Shown in pieces: positions 63,016-64,000 of a DNA stretch of 64,000 nucleotides (position 1 is its first letter; each line of letters opens with the position of its first letter). The notes beneath the pieces are model-generated. The model was not told the origin of the DNA and did not search any database. It saw only the letters and a list, made by a program, of their open reading frames with translations. A program made the translations under genes and the position numbers. Origin of the DNA: Bacteroides oleiciplenus YIT 12058 (lineage in GTDB: Bacteria; Bacteroidota; Bacteroidia; Bacteroidales; Bacteroidaceae); contig NZ_JH992941.1 in assembly GCF_000315485.1 (NCBI RefSeq), forward strand, positions 930,001 to 994,000, given 5' to 3'.

Positions 63016-64000
63016 ATGAAAAAATATATCAGTTTATTCATTGTGGGAGTTTTGTTTACCTCCCTATTATCCAGTTGTGGGGATAGTTGGTTCGAGAAAG
63101 ATCCTCAGAACATCCTCACCGACGAGCAGGTATGGAATGACCCAGCCTTGATTAAATCGCAGTTGGCAAACATCTATAACAGAATGCCTCAGTTGCACGG
63201 CGACTTCAACACAGGCGGTATGACTGAAGTTGATGATGCCATGTATTCGGGCACAATGGACCAAAACTACAGAAATGAGCTTCAGTATGGTGATGACTAC
63301 GGCAGATGGTGGGATTACGGATTGATTCGCGACATCAACATGTCCATCGAGAAACTGGATAAATTCAGTACCGGATTAGGAACAGAGCAGAAAGCATTGT
63401 TCAATGCAGAATTCCGTTTCTTGCGTGCTTATGTATATTTTGAATTGGTAAGACGCATGGGTGGAGTTCCTCTCATCACCACTACGCTGGAATATGACTT
63501 CAGCGGTGACCCGTCTTATCTGCAAAATCCACGTGCCAAAGAGCACGAAATCTATGATTTCATTTATACTGAAATCCAAAGTATCAAAGACCAGTTGGCA
63601 AGCAACAACGGAAGCCAGACCAGAGCTAACACTTATACAGCCCTTGCATTGCAGAGCCGTGCCATGCTGTATGCTGGTTCCATTGCTAAATACAACAACG
63701 AACTGACCCCCGCTGTGAAGACAGATGGTGGTGAAGTAGGCATCTCTGCCAGTATGGCTAACGATTACTACAAGAAATCTCTTGAAGCATCCAAAGCAAT
63801 CATCGCAGGCCCTTACGAACTGTATAATTCAAATCCGGATAAAGGAAAGAACTTCTATGACTTGTTCATGACCAAGACAGGAAATAAGGAAATCATCTTT
63901 GCCAAAGATTACCTAGCTCCCACAAAGGTGCACCGCTTCGCATATGATAACATCGTAAGACACTTGACAGAAGATAACGAGTCGTCTTCTACCATCGCCC
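63016..64000 (+). CDS. SusD/RagB-family surface lipoprotein, truncated by the window end
   Basis: The frame is open to the last base, so the 3' end lies outside; 328 residues are visible. It starts MKKYISLFIVGVLFTSLLSS followed by the lipobox cysteine (SSCGDSWFEKDPQNILTDEQ). An alternative ATG two codons upstream (63010) is possible. The N-terminal helices (ALFNAEFRFLRAYVYFELVR, RMGGVPLITTTLEYDFSG) are the typical SusD pattern, and a TPR-like section follows (ALALQSRAMLYAGSIAKYNN). It partners the SusC encoded just upstream. Confidence 0.94.
   Translation, partial: MKKYISLFIVGVLFTSLLSSCGDSWFEKDPQNILTDEQVWNDPALIKSQLANIYNRMPQLHGDFNTGGMTEVDDAMYSGTMDQNYRNELQYGDDYGRWWDYGLIRDINMSIEKLDKFSTGLGTEQKALFNAEFRFLRAYVYFELVRRMGGVPLITTTLEYDFSGDPSYLQNPRAKEHEIYDFIYTEIQSIKDQLASNNGSQTRANTYTALALQSRAMLYAGSIAKYNNELTPAVKTDGGEVGISASMANDYYKKSLEASKAIIAGPYELYNSNPDKGKNFYDLFMTKTGNKEIIFAKDYLAPTKVHRFAYDNIVRHLTEDNESSSTIA

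Overview
The window is a stretch of chromosome from a gut Bacteroides or a very close relative in the Bacteroidota. This follows from two SusC/SusD pairs, two hybrid two-component regulators (HTCS), many secreted or lipoprotein glycoside hydrolases, a DUF3836 protein, a BACON-domain lipoprotein, and repeated promoter -7 boxes of the Bacteroides type (TAnnTTTG). I cannot assign a species from sequence alone. No rRNA, tRNA, CRISPR array, transposase or prophage was seen.

Region 1 (1-18 kb) is mostly housekeeping. On the plus strand lie the 3' end of mnmG, then apt, uvrC, dtd, a MazG-like pyrophosphohydrolase and deoC. A minus-strand polyprenyl diphosphate synthase follows, then polA, a DUF3836 secreted protein, an HD hydrolase, a large secreted DUF5703 protein, ychF, a small secreted protein, a PanE-type reductase and two adjacent lgt genes. 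A near-consensus ParB-binding parS site sits directly after mnmG.

Region 2 (18-32 kb) is a ribose/nucleoside-type utilization locus. A divergent 513-aa helical protein of unknown function faces a plus-strand operon: ribokinase, sugar permease, SusC, SusD, a BACON/FISUMP lipoprotein, beta-propeller lipoprotein, divergent nucleoside hydrolase, canonical nucleoside hydrolase and a second beta-propeller lipoprotein. The likely logic is surface capture by SusC/D and the lipoproteins, release of ribose in the periplasm by the hydrolases, uptake by the permease and phosphorylation by ribokinase. An 836-bp gene-free tract rich in competing hairpins follows.

Region 3 (32.8-49.3 kb) is an alpha-mannan/N-glycan type cluster. 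It has GH76, GH125 and GH97 on the plus strand, GH76 and GH38 on the minus strand, an HTCS regulator divergent from GH38, and a GH127-type enzyme on the minus strand. It has no SusC/SusD pair of its own inside the window.

Region 4 (49.5-64 kb) holds a mutS-dinD minus-strand pair, a candidate small RNA with both promoter boxes and a terminator, a GH30 enzyme, a DUF6078-like protein, a second HTCS, and a divergent SusC/SusD pair that runs off the window end and probably opens another polysaccharide utilization locus.

The least explained structure is a dispersed family of 22-bp-period arrays built from TTGCCA-N6-TGGCAA palindromes. It occurs three times (about 3.2, 13.0 and 55.5 kb), each time just after a gene's stop codon. 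One copy is a long perfect inverted repeat with 29-bp arms.
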